A stretch of 64,000 nt of DNA, from positions 41,353,930-41,417,929 of the forward strand of contig CM056588.1 of assembly GCA_029721435.1 (NCBI GenBank), read 5' to 3'. The DNA is from Gymnothorax reevesii. Its lineage: Eukaryota; Chordata; Actinopteri; Anguilliformes; Muraenidae. The notes below the pieces were generated by a model. It saw only the letters and a program-made list of their open reading frames with translations. It was not told where the DNA came from and ran no database searches. Below, in pieces: positions 1 through 10,800 of the stretch. The stretch's first letter is position 1; every line of letters begins with the position of its first letter. Position numbers and translations under genes: made by a program.

Positions 1-91
1 CTGATTATATGCTGCCGGTATCACAAGTGAGACAAGCCACCAGGAGGAAAGAGAGGAGAGACAGTAAAAGACAGGCCAAGGGGGAAGGAGG

Positions 92-95
<4 letters not shown>

Positions 96-128
<33 letters not shown>
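96..128. repeat. (GA)n microsatellite
   Basis: An uninterrupted GA dinucleotide run of about 33 bp, preceded by a purine-rich GGGAAGGAGGGAGG stretch. The open frame across it reads as Arg-Glu repeats and is not a gene. Confidence 0.95.
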
Positions 129-131
<3 letters not shown>

Positions 132-1412
132 CCTGTGGAGGCTTTGACTTGGGTGAACACAGTCCAGTGGAGGTTAAGGCTCGCACTCTCCTCATAGCTG
201 GAACAGCAGGTGCCCCATATAGAACAGCTTCTCCATCCATTAATTGCCGAACACCTGCCACCTTCTAAAGGCTCTTCATTATGTGGGTCTCAGCCCTGAG
301 GGGCCTAACAAGCAGAAAACCAGGTGAGTGAGGGGGGGGTGGAGGTGGAGGGGCTTTCAAACCAGTGCGGAGTGCGGACTGCAGAGCTTACCCCACATAA
401 GAAGCGTCAACGTCATTCTAATGTCTCAAGTCCTCAGACACAAGGAAACATTGTTGAAAGACGAGGAGCAGTTGAGCAAAGCGCCACATTCGCTATGGAC
501 CATAGCGAGAGCATTTGATAGCTAAAGAAGGATGCAGCTTGGACCGGGGAATCTGCTCAGTCCATTTTTTGCAGCTCTGCATTTCTCAAAAAGATAACCA
601 GCACTCGTCCGCTTGCTGCTTCTGTGCATTTTATGTCTATTAAATTGTCCTTCAATTGGACCTGATAGTGAGTGCAGGTCACCTTTTTGAGAATGACTGT
701 TTTTTCACCATACACCCGAAATTATAAGCGTTTATGAGCTGTGCGTGCCATTAGGTTCGGTGGGACCATACCCCCCCCACCCCCAAATGCAGCTCTGTAT
801 TCCAAGTTCACCAGCGAGGGGTCAGTCCAACATCCTATTCAAGCACACACTTTTAAAAAAGTATTGGTGCTGTCAAAAAAATTGACAATTTATTATTTTT
901 ATTATTTTATTATCACTAAACTGATTGTTCTTTGAAAATGCATAGCCTATCACATTATACACCAAAAGTCTCTGTTGATGGCGTATATGGAAACGCATGC
1001 ATATCTCGGCCATCAGAGCAGGTCCGGGGTGGGTCGAGAAACCAGGCAACCCCAGGACTTGGAAAATCCAAACCTGGCGACCCATGGCCTGAGGCTACAG
1101 TAAAAAGTGCCGGGCCCTGGTGGAAGCGAGCAAGTGAAGCAGCATACATTTGGCTGCAATTAACTCAAATGAGGCCTTTTAATGGTGTGCAGGAAGAGTG
1201 AGGTTTAAAAATGGGTCCCCAAAAATTCCGAGACCCCGAGGCAAGTGGACTGCATCATGGGTCCATTTAATTCAGCTAAATGGAGGCAATTTAACAAAAA
1301 ACATTTTGGAAAAAGGCTTCACACTCTGAGTTGCTAGTTAAGAGTTTCTTCCAGCTTCATTTATGACTGAACACAGAACAGACAGACCGGTAGTATGGGG
1401 AGGGAAGGAGGG
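129..1412. other. intergenic, no recognisable gene
   Basis: Mixed-composition DNA with a C-run near 770-785 and an AT-rich stretch near 880-935. Open frames are all under 100 codons, overlap on both strands and show no domain. I see no RNA gene here. Confidence 0.6.
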
Positions 1413-1470
1413 AGATGGAGAGAGACAGACTAACAGACACAGACAGAGACAGACACAGACACAGACAGAT
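1413..1470. repeat. imperfect GACA/GA-rich simple repeat
   Basis: Repeated GACAGA and GACACA units form an imperfect tetranucleotide tract inside otherwise ordinary sequence. The segment from here to 2140 shows no convincing gene. Confidence 0.8.
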
Positions 1471-2140
1471 GTGTCATATAGGTCAGTCGCCAGATTCCAA
1501 TCCCTGACATCACTATTCACAACAATTGGACTGTTGCTCTATATGCTAGAAGCACCCCTAATAATTTTGTTTAATTCAATGGCAATAAAAGCTGCTCGTC
1601 ATAGTAACAAAAGGATCCATTTTATCACACAGTTTCATCAAAAACATGGCTAAGCTGCACAGTCCTGTTTGACAGCTCACCTCCACTCCCACTGCCAGGC
1701 AAACTCCAACAAGCCAAACGAATTCCAGCGGTTCCTCTGACGCAAAAACGACTGCCGAGATGCCAGGGAGCCAAGAATAATCCAGATTCCTCGCTTTATT
1801 ACAGTTATGCAATATCCCTACAGCGCCTGGACACCATTTTTCTTGTAAGCAATCCATTTATGGAATTTTTTCACGCCACAAGACGGCGGTCAGGACTCCC
1901 GCAGTTCCAGGCTCCAGATTACAAAACCGTAACCTTAAACAGGAACAGTGTCTTGGAAAATGGTGGCTTGACTGTAAGCATATGGAAACAGTGGGTTTAA
2001 ATGCACACCGGTAACAGATTGCGTCCTGAAAGGGAAGATGTATGAAAATGCATGGATACTGGAGTAGAAACTATTTGTAGGGAAAAAGCACAATTAAAAA
2101 GCATCTGTGAAGTGAGTGAACATGGCATTTTTAGCTCCAA

Positions 2141-2345
2141 ACCAGGGGTAGGGATTCCTGTTCCTGGAGAGCCATAGCCCTGCATGTTTTACACATTCCT
2201 TTAACACGTGACTGCCTCGCTATCAAGCATCTATCACATCATCTAGCCATTGACAAACTACAAACATTCACATCACGTGCGTTGAAGCAGAGAGACCTCT
2301 ATAACATGCATCACTGTGGCTCACCAGGACCTGGATTCCCAGCTT
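2141..2345. mobile_element. short non-autonomous DNA element (MITE) with imperfect inverted ends
   Basis: The left end reads ACCAGGGGTAGGGATTCCTG and continues to TTCCTGGAGAGCCA. The right end read in reverse complement gives AGCTGGGAATCCAGGTCCTG and then GTGAGCCA. The two ends match over about 35 bp with scattered differences, around a core of about 130 bp without coding capacity. Size and inverted ends fit a MITE; the superfamily is not determined because no clear target duplication is visible. Confidence 0.6.
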
Positions 2346-2459
2346 CTTTTCTAAACTAGTGGAACCCAGCACCATCATTAGTGGGGTGAGAGGAGGGGAC
2401 GATTCTAGGAACCCACAGCTTGAGGGAACACAGCTGGAGGGGTCTCACTAGTTTTACTT

Positions 2460-2979
2460 AAAAAAAAAAAAAAAAAAGGGGGCTAAACAGAGGAATTGAC
2501 CATTAGGGGTCCCAGAGTTGTCGCCACAGGGCTGTAAAGAGCTCCAGAGCACTGGCAGCGACTGTGGCCTTTCTCCCACACACGGCCTAAATTATACCCC
2601 ACTCTCCTCTCGGGCCAGAGACAGAGCACGGGCTGGATAAGATGTGCAAGTAAACATCTGGCACACAACACCGCATGTATGCCAGCATCTCACAGTCCAA
2701 GGAACCGGGGGGGGGGACTTTGAGTGAACCAGAATGCAACGGGGGGGGATCTGAAAGGGGCACAGGTTTTTTTTTTTGTTTTTTTTTTTTAAAGTGCGAC
2801 CCAGAATGTAAGCTATGAAAACAATTTAGAAAAGGCATTTAGTTGCATTTACTGACTCTCAAATAAGAATGTTTAGGCCTATATTTCATAAATAAACTTG
2901 TAAATGACCACCCCAAATTCAGCAAGGGAACACATTTTCCGAAAAAAAAAAAAAAAGAAAAAAGAAAAAAAAAAAAAAA
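2460..2979. repeat. homopolymer-rich segment (A18, T-runs, A-runs)
   Basis: An A run at 2460-2477, two T runs separated by one G at 2767-2790, and an A-rich block with single G interruptions at 2942-2979. G runs of 7-8 lie near 2708 and 2740. No retroelement body ending in these A-tracts could be recognised. Confidence 0.85.
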
Positions 2980-4089
2980 CAGGCACAATGGATCAGCGAC
3001 GAGAGCAGCTTATGACTCCGATATTCTCAAACCCAAATAACGGTAAGTACACCATCATCAGTAGTGAAGGTGCATTCTGCTCAAGTGAACATTCCAGCAT
3101 CTCACAGGCTTTCATTAGTCCAATACCATTTCTCCCGCCCCCCAAACTCTCCAGTATAGTCTCGCGCTGGATTCTGTGGGGGGGGGGGGTCATTTTGAAA
3201 AGTGGAGCCTAAAGTTGGCACTAACTTGATCTACCATCCTGTTCCAGGCACGTATCTAGGATGAGGTTTAACTCCGCAAAAAAACAATTCAATGCTTGAC
3301 AATAATAACCAAACTCCTCCCATGTTCTGTAACTGTTCTGGAAGAGCAAGACCCTGCAGGAGATGAGCTTCCTGATTGGTCCCTGCTGTTTCACTTCACA
3401 GGTTCCGCCCTCAAAATGCCTGCCAATCAAAACCTCACCCTTCACCATCATTGCAGCCAGCCCACAGGGTGAGCGAAAGCAAGAAGCAGCAAGCCCACTA
3501 GTTAATCAGTGAACAAAACAAACACACTTATCACCTGAAAACTGGAAGCATCTTGGACTCTGAGGATGTCAATATATTTGAGTTAATCAGGCTCACCACA
3601 GGTTTCCCCATCTAACCTCCCATCATCATATCAGGTGATTATATCATTATTCTCCCTCTATTTTTAACGAGTTAACAAGCTCTCGAAAAACCGAAATCCT
3701 GTTGTTCTGCCACCTTGCAAGTATTCAGTTTTACCATTAAAGCTACATCTGCACAGCAAGAAGACTTCAGGAGGTTCTCTTAAAGTGGCAATCCGTAAGA
3801 TTTCAGTCTCTTTACTGTCTGTTAAGTCAGTGTCTATCAGAGAGGGGAGATAAAACAACGGTGATTCGGCCCATGACCCACTGATGAGAGCACTTGTATT
3901 TCATTCCTTGCCAGGTAAAGCGATCAATGTGTCTGTGGCGACATTCCCGCACTATATTCAAATACAGGTGCCCATCTAGTGACGCTTTTTATGTCAGTAA
4001 GCAAGTAGTTTTGGTCTGTCCAGAAGGTAGGAGGAGCCGCAAGCCAGCTTGACGGAAGTTAGGAACCCCGGGAGAAGCAACGGCAAGGC
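2980..4089. other. intergenic, no recognisable gene
   Basis: A G run lies at about 3178-3189. Short overlapping open frames on both strands have no domain, signal or codon pattern that would single one out. Confidence 0.55.
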
Positions 4090-4280
4090 AGATGTCAGAA
4101 GGGATCCAGTAGCAGTACTTTCCCTAACCTGAACCTCGGCTCTATCCCCTAACCCTAAATCTAACTTGTCCCTTCTAATACACTATATGTCAGTTTTACG
4201 GATGGAATTAAGGGAGGACCATTAAAAACACAGCCTTCCAAGAAGCGGAAAGTACTGCTACTGGATCCCTTCTGACATCT
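4090..4280. mobile_element. 191-bp MITE with perfect 34-nt terminal inverted repeats
   Basis: The first 34 bases (4090-4123, starting AGATGTCAGAAGGGATCCAG) are the exact reverse complement of the last 34 (4247-4280). The core of about 123 bp includes telomere-like CCCTAACCCTAAA text and has no coding capacity. Perfect arms imply a fairly recent insertion or family. No clear target-site duplication can be read in the flanks, so the superfamily stays open. Confidence 0.85.
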
Positions 4281-4559
4281 ACCCAATGGCAATGGCAAAT
4301 ACCATACTGTGTTGCTATACTGTGCACAGTCGAAACGAACGTTAGCTGAGTCTCTGTTGAGGCTACTACTGAAACTAAAGTTACAACGGAATTTCAGGAA
4401 GCAAACGGGAAAAAGCTATATGTTAACCGCCTCGACAAATTATTTTTATAAAAAGTTATAACGTTACCCGTTAACCAACCACCGTTTTCATTATTTACAC
4501 AGGGCTCTCAACTTTCACATAGCCTATTTGGCTTGAGTTTAAATGACATTTGCGTTCCA

Positions 4560-4815
4560 GAGCAGTAGGCATAAATTATTCTATCAGACCGTTTGTAGAG
4601 ATTCTCAAGTGGAATTGAAGTCCTTTTGCATTGAAGTTTCAGTTTCACATGTATTACGGTGAATTTCACCACTAGTAATATGAGAACAATTATGATTCCG
4701 GAGTTCTCACGCTTTTCTTCACTCAGGGGTTGGAAGCAGTGGAACTGCATAAAAAAATGTTTCAAATAGTCTTATTTCATTTAAACAATTTGAACGATCG
4801 TGAAACACACGCATT
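4560..4815. repeat. dispersed repeat, copy A (related to 51650-51840)
   Basis: This segment aligns in the same orientation with 51650-51840. Shared landmarks are GAAGTCCTT, a TTTCAGTTTCACA block, ATTTCACCAC, GATTCCGGAGTTCTCA versus GACTCCAGAATTCTCA, a GGGGTTGGAAGCA/GGGGTCGGAAGCA block and a final CATTTAAA. Identity by eye is about 70 per cent. It is an old interspersed repeat of unknown class. The minus-strand open frame of 85 codons here is a by-product. Confidence 0.6.
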
Positions 4816-7620
4816 TCGTTGATTGAATAATTGCCGACTGCAGCACGGGAACATGAATGAAGCACAAATTCTCACAGCGAATGCGTGAGTCGGCAGCCCT
4901 TTAAGTTAATCGATTTATCATAATAGCCTAACATGTTACAGGAATAAGATGACGTTAATGGATGACTAACGTCACATTATTTTTATTGAGTTCAATTGCC
5001 GTGTCAAAGAGCATCTTTCCCGTCTGCATGAGAGTAGAGGTGGCGTGGAACTGGTAAGAGCTGTCAATTTACCGACGTCATACCGGTGACACAGTTGGGT
5101 CTCGTGAAAAGTTATGGGAAATGAGGTCCAGCGGTGCACCTGCAATTACAGCTTACTACCAAAGATGTCAATATAAACAAACCTATTCAAATCTTACGGA
5201 ATACCACTTTAAATTACTACACTCCATTACCCAGAAGCCCTGAGGCGATGCTCATCACCTGCAGTCCTTCCTGTCCCTCTGCTTCTAAACCACAAAAGGT
5301 TCCAGGCGGTACCAGTCGTAAACCAGGCCTCAGTTACAGTACAGATCACCCACCACCCCAGTGCTGCAGGCATCTATAGACATCCTCAAAATTTACATCC
5401 TGTGGACCTGGGCACATTTTTACATAGACCGGAAAGACACAGAATGCTCTAGATCCAGAATGTGAAGCCAGGCACGTGGAGGGCAGTGCCACTTCATCCT
5501 AAAACTCTGGTGACCACCCTGGCTCCAGGAGATGCATTTACTGCCAAATCCTAACAAAGCATCTCAGCTTCAACGGCTGGAAATGATGTTTAACCATCAA
5601 TAAGAATTGTCCAGAGAGCCAAATACGGTTGACAGGAGAGCCGGCAAAATAGAAGATCACCAGAATAAGATTTGGCAACCACAGACTCCAATCACGGAGC
5701 CAAGCAAAACAAGAAAACAATGAGGAGGATTGAAGGCAGGACAGCAATAGGAAGTAAACCAGAGAATACCCTGGAGAGACAACCGTCCTGGGGCATCAGC
5801 ATCACAAACAGCTGTCTGTAACAGTGGCTGGGGCAAATCCTCACAATAGATCCATCACCAATTTACCACCCACCAGCCCCCCCCCCCGCCCCCCCAACAT
5901 CCTGTCCCCTCCACCCACCCTTTAGCAGGAGCACATAAATAGGCCTGGCTCAAAGTCAGCAGCGAAAGAACACCCCCACCCCCCTGAAAGGTCCAGAGTC
6001 TTGAAATCACCTAGTCGTCTCATCCGAAGGTCTTCCGTGTGGTGGACCTGCCACAATAATGACTCTGACCCAGTACATACTGAGGGCTTGAATGGAGAAG
6101 AAGTGGTTCTGCCCCAAATTACCGTTTTGAGAAAAATGTATTTGGCACTGAAAATACTCAAAAAAAAAAAAACCTGAATGGCTGGTGGCATCCACTCATT
6201 TTGCCTAAAAATGGACATGGTCATTGCAGCTCACGATATAGGCCTAAACTCATTCCAAATTTAAGAGCAGCATGAGAGCAGATATTGGACACTTAAGCAA
6301 GCCTTGAGCAAGGTGCACATGAAAAGGAAACAGTCTGTCGCCTGATAAACCCAACACGATCGGCCTACTTCACATTGATACAGATAAGAGACCCAGGGTT
6401 TTAAGAGATTGATAAGACCTAATAAGTTCACTGCCAAAATGATCCTGAATGCAGTGAGACTATTAACGCCAACAGTGAATTACCAGTGAATTAAATGCAA
6501 AGTAACAGTATCCCATATTTAATTCAGAGCATTTTTCCGTCCATCCATCCACAGCATTTTTTGTCTACGCATTTTTCTTCTAATAATTATCTCATTTATA
6601 TCGGCATTATTATGATTTCTTCAGATTCTTTCCGACCGTTTCCACTGTGTTTTAAAGCTTTTATTTTACCTTCATGCTTGAAAAGCATTGTCTGAAAAAG
6701 ATGCAGTGCAAATAAAGTTAAAATCAATGCATTAGTGATTAATGATGCACTAAACGGCTTCCCTTTTCTTTAATTGTCAATGTAAAGTTACAGCCAATCA
6801 GTTGTGCAAGGTTTTGTCGGCTTGCACGGTAAGCCCACCTGCATTCCACAGCCAAGTTCGAGCAAGACCGCAGTGATCAAATGCAAATTAAGGTGCCCCA
6901 TTTTAGTCTGTGGGCTATCTGGGCACTCAGTCGAAAACCAGGAAAAAGACTTTGAATTATTCAGTCGCAGAAGAAGCAGAACACCTTGAACACTTGTTTA
7001 TCGGTCCAGACAGAACACAAGTGCACCCAAGGGAAAAACAGAACCATCTGCAATGTCACCTGCGACCCACGACAAGTAAAAAAATGCCGTTAGAGTCGGA
7101 TTATTCCTTGACCTACTTTTGCAAGGTGTACGAAGGAATTTCCCTTTTCCTTCAGTACACAGAAGGCTACTGTCCTCTTGGGCTATGCGAATGTCCCAAA
7201 AGAAGAGGACTGAACAAGTAAGTTAAATAAAACTACACCAACTGGAATTCAAGGCAGCGGTTTAAAAATGTGGCACATAAAGTTGAATTTAATTCACGAG
7301 CAACAGCTCCCAGGTAGTCATAGGCACTCGGTTAACACGATCCAAAATAGGTTAATAGAGCTCACTTAAAATGACACCGAAAAGTAAGCAAAGAAAAAAA
7401 AACTGGCAGGCAAAAATGATAAAATGCGCGGTGAGATATGTATGCGTTCTGATTGAAACGTAACTGCAAGTGATACCATCTTCATCTTTATTCTTATGAT
7501 CGGTAGTACAACCTTTAGAGCGACGCGACACAGCATGGTAATAAAATTTCCCTTCTATAAAAACACAAGAGAAACACTAAAACAATGCACCATTCCAATT
7601 GTGCACTACAGTTATAATAA
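4816..7620. other. intergenic, no recognisable gene
   Basis: It contains a C-rich run at about 5877-5895, A12 at about 6161-6172 and a short GCAAATAAAGTTAAAAT stretch near 6708 that resembles LINE 3' tails. An ACTACACTCCATTACCCAGAAG stretch, split by a few bases, loosely recalls the ACTACA..CCCAGAA promoter element near 5217-5241. Open frames are short and overlapping. Confidence 0.5.
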
Positions 7621-7822
7621 TCGTTTGATACTTGGAGAGAGACGCGTCGAACAGAGTCCACATGGTCGCTGCTACAGCCTATACCTCGACCCATAAACTC
7701 TGCCGATGGAAACTTCCACTTAAAGTCCGGAGCACGCTTTCCGCAGCAGAGCCAAGACAGCCGTCCCACTAATATTAAGTCCGGATCGGAGATCAAACAC
7801 GAAAATGTCGCGTAATCTTTAC

Positions 7823-7854
7823 CTCAATACTTTGCCGACAGCCTGGAGGACCAT
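7823..7854 (-). CDS. tentative first coding exon (partial, ends at a splice donor)
   Basis: On the minus strand an ATG at 7854 sits in a strong initiation context (A at -3, G at +4). It reads MVLQAVGKVLR before a consensus donor GAG|GTAAAG, with the GT at 7822-7821. The frame is also open upstream to about 8154, so a longer N-terminus is possible. The surrounding DNA is the most CpG/GC-box rich of the first 20 kb. I do not recognise the peptide, and no following exon was identified at lower coordinates. This is an inference from splice and start signals alone; chance occurrence is quite possible. Confidence 0.2.
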
Positions 7855-8044
7855 TTTGCAACTTAATCCGTTTTTGGGGCTTTTTTGAGACAGAAGGGCT
7901 GTATTGTCTCCCGAAAGGCTACAGTGATCTCCGACCATGGTAGCACAGACACCACTCCGGTCGGGCAGTGCGCAAGCTATGTGCAAGTAAGCGATGTTCC
8001 CGGTCTTCTCCATCTGCTGAAACTGGATTCTAACAGGAATTTTA

Positions 8045-8105
8045 CGCGAGCCCGCCCATTCCACAACTTGCAGCCCATCAGCGAGCGAGGGGGGCGGAGC
8101 CCTGT
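8045..8105. promoter_or_regulatory. GC-box/CpG-rich promoter-like segment
   Basis: CCCGCCCATT at 8051-8060 and GGGGGCGGAGC at 8090-8100 are Sp1-type GC boxes in opposite orientation within 50 bp. The flanking 7.6-8.3 kb has more CpG than its neighbours. Together with the ATG and donor at 7823-7854 on the minus strand this could be a gene start. A 175-codon plus-strand frame (7885-8412) covers the same DNA but has no recognisable domain. Confidence 0.3.
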
Positions 8106-8784
8106 TCCCAAAACGAGGAGAAAACAGGAGCGCAGGGAAAACACACCACATCACGCGACACTGCAGAGCAAGTCATGGTTTGCCCGTTCGGACACAAAGG
8201 AATTTTTTATTGCTTTGAGATTTATGTGCAGTTCTGTCGGACGTCCTCAAGGTAATAGCGCGCAAATGGAGTTTGGAAAAGTTCTTTGTGCTTCACACGT
8301 TTTAGATTCGCTTTTTGGGTGCAAAGGTAGAGGGCCACACGTTGCAAATTGCCCCACTACTAGCCAAAATCTTTCAATGTTTAAAAAGTATACATTTTCA
8401 TTTGCAAGATAAAGTTCACAATGAATTAGACAATCAACTGAATACCACCAGAGTCTGCATATTTGCAGCTGAAAATGATTTACAAGTTTTTCAAAAACTT
8501 TTCAGCCCCAGGGAGCACAGAAAAAATGAGGCACAACCCCATCACCAGCCATCAGATAATCAGCTGCACATATTGAAGGGCATGTGAAATCTGTTATTGG
8601 GGGGGAACACTACAGCGCCATTACGCTGAAGTCCATGCTCTTGTGCAAGTCAACTGGTCAGCCACTGAAAACGGATTAGCACCGTGAAACAGCTGGTGGC
8701 AGGGCCGCTATGGCAACAAACATGCAAATACACAAGTGCACGCGCACACACTCTTACACTTCCATGCAGCCAGGAAAAGGTAAC

Positions 8785-8807
8785 GAGAGAGAGAGAGCGA
8801 GAGCGAG

Positions 8808-8838
<31 letters not shown>
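8785..8838. repeat. (GA)n microsatellite with GC interruptions
   Basis: A GA run of about 54 bp, with three GAGC interruptions near its left side and a pure stretch at the right. Confidence 0.95.
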
Positions 8839-8841
<3 letters not shown>

Positions 8842-10435
8842 GACCCGGTCAAAGCAATTTTGGGCCAAAGGAACTTCCTGTTCAAGGCTGGTGCGATGGG
8901 CTAAACCTATTTTGAGGGGAACCCATCCCCCACATCAACCATTTCTTCTGACACCACTAATGAGAAGCCCAGACACCTGGTTGTAGATCGGTCTGTGACC
9001 AAGGTCAGAGACCACTTTTGACCCCAGTCTCACTCATTGGACGGTCCCACCTGTGACAGCAGGAAAACCCTCCCACTTCGGTGTCATAATGGAACCTTTC
9101 TTTCCTGGGAGTGAAGTTAATACCAGCCTGTGTGAACTCAATTGAAATACCTCTTCAGACAACTCCAACATTTCACAGTACTAATTATGGCAGTTTCTTT
9201 CAGGCTGTTTTTGAAGCCCTCCATACCACAAAGAATTGATCGTCAATTTGGAAATCATCAGGTTTAGGGTCGATCAATTCCTCTTTACCATTTTTGGTGA
9301 TCAAGTAGAATTCAATTCACCTCATGGAAATAAAAGAGCATAACATTCCACGGGGATCTTTCACTTAATGAACCACAATTGAGTTTGCTTCTGGAAGAGG
9401 GCACATTCGAAAGGAAATGACCTCAGTCCTGGTAATCGACGTATTGCATGGTTTGTTGCAATAGCACATTACACATACTGAGCATGATTAATAGAGTTAG
9501 GCTGCTGTAGTTCGCATTCTGACTGTGACTGGAATTTTGTTTTGAAGAACATGCTCCATCTTGTAGTGCACCTAGTTCATTTCCAACCTGTAGATTAATT
9601 CACTGAAAGGGTTTCGTTCAGAGGACTGTGGTACATCATCCAAAGAGAGGAGACCGTGGCCAGTGAAAGAGCAAATTATCAAGCAGTTTTCAAATTGCTG
9701 TTTTCAGTTGCCAGGAAGTCAAAAAGGCACCTAAAAACAGCGGTAGTATGCACTTCTCTTTACAGAGATCTCCATATCAAGCTTATAATAAAAGGAGATT
9801 TTGTTAGCTATCAAATTCAATTTCAATATGATGGTTTCTGCACTCGGCCCATAAAGAGCAGAACAATGGAAGTAAGGAATGCTTGAGAGATGACAGTTGA
9901 GCATGTTGAAACTTGACTTTGGTGACTAACTGTCGTTTTTGGAAATGCCAGTGCGTCAACTCCAGTGCCTGGAGGCAAAAATTGTCATGTGGACAGAGAC
10001 GAGTAGGGGGAATGGCCGACTTGCAAAATTTCCATTGGATTACAACATTTTTTAAAAAACATTATAAAGTTCTGACGTCCATTTCTGTTACAAGCGGTTT
10101 TCCCCTCCATTGTGTTCCAATACCTATATGGCACTGTAGGTTGTCCTTGCTTTTCGCACTTCTGGAAGCTTCTCATTGGCTATTGTCCATTGCATGACTG
10201 GATTGTTTGTCGTCCAAAATCAGACCGCGTTATCCATGCATTGGCTGGTTATAAACTGAATAGATTTTCATGATACCATTAAAACAGACGTGCTGCAGTT
10301 ATAGGAACCAATAATGAATCAAGTAGTCAGGAGAAGAGATGAGTGTGAGGGAGGAAATGCCGAGAGAAGTGTCTGTCCCAAAGGAAACGACTCAATACCC
10401 CCAACATTCAGTGTGCCATTCGACTGAAGTAGCCA
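8839..10435. other. intergenic, no recognisable gene
   Basis: Ordinary AT-leaning sequence. Short frames on both strands show no domain. No inverted-end element was spotted. Confidence 0.5.
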
Positions 10436-10800
10436 TTACCATATACCATGCACTCAAATGAAGTCAAAAAATGGAAAAATCTCCTAGAAACGGAGTCAAA
10501 TAACTTTCAAAATTTCTGGTGGTCAGGTTCTCAATGAGATAACAATGTATGCAAAGGTTGGAAGCAATCCAATATATGGCTTAAGAACAAAGCTCTGGAC
10601 AAAATTCATGCCCCAATATTACATTTTCTAAGACAAATGACAAAATCTCAATGAAAAGGAGTTGAATCACTTTCAAAATGGGAGGTACGCTGGCTGTCAT
10701 GGGGATAATAATGAATACCAAATCTGAGAAGAAAAAAAAAAAAAAAAAAAACCACAGAAAGAATGGCATTCATGAGCGGACAGACAGACGGAAAAGTTTA
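10436..10800 (+). mobile_element. LINE-type 3' UTR fragment (RTE/L2-like)
   Basis: The text resembles the 3' untranslated part of fish non-LTR retrotransposons. It has repeated phrases such as GAGTCAAATAACTTTCAAAA and GAGTTGAATCACTTTCAAAA, a TGCAAAGGTTGGAAGCAATC block, ACATTTTCTAAGACAAATGA and a terminal GACAGACAGACGGAAA at about 10780-10795. A20 at 10732-10751 interrupts it. No reverse transcriptase frame is present, so it is a 5'-truncated copy. Assignment to RTE or L2 rests on remembered similarity, not a search. Confidence 0.5.

Noticed and set aside
7885..8412. 175-codon plus-strand frame over the CpG-rich segment
   Set aside because: No recognisable domain. A long frame in GC-richer DNA is expected by chance. 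Only the GC boxes and the minus-strand ATG/donor were kept, at low confidence.
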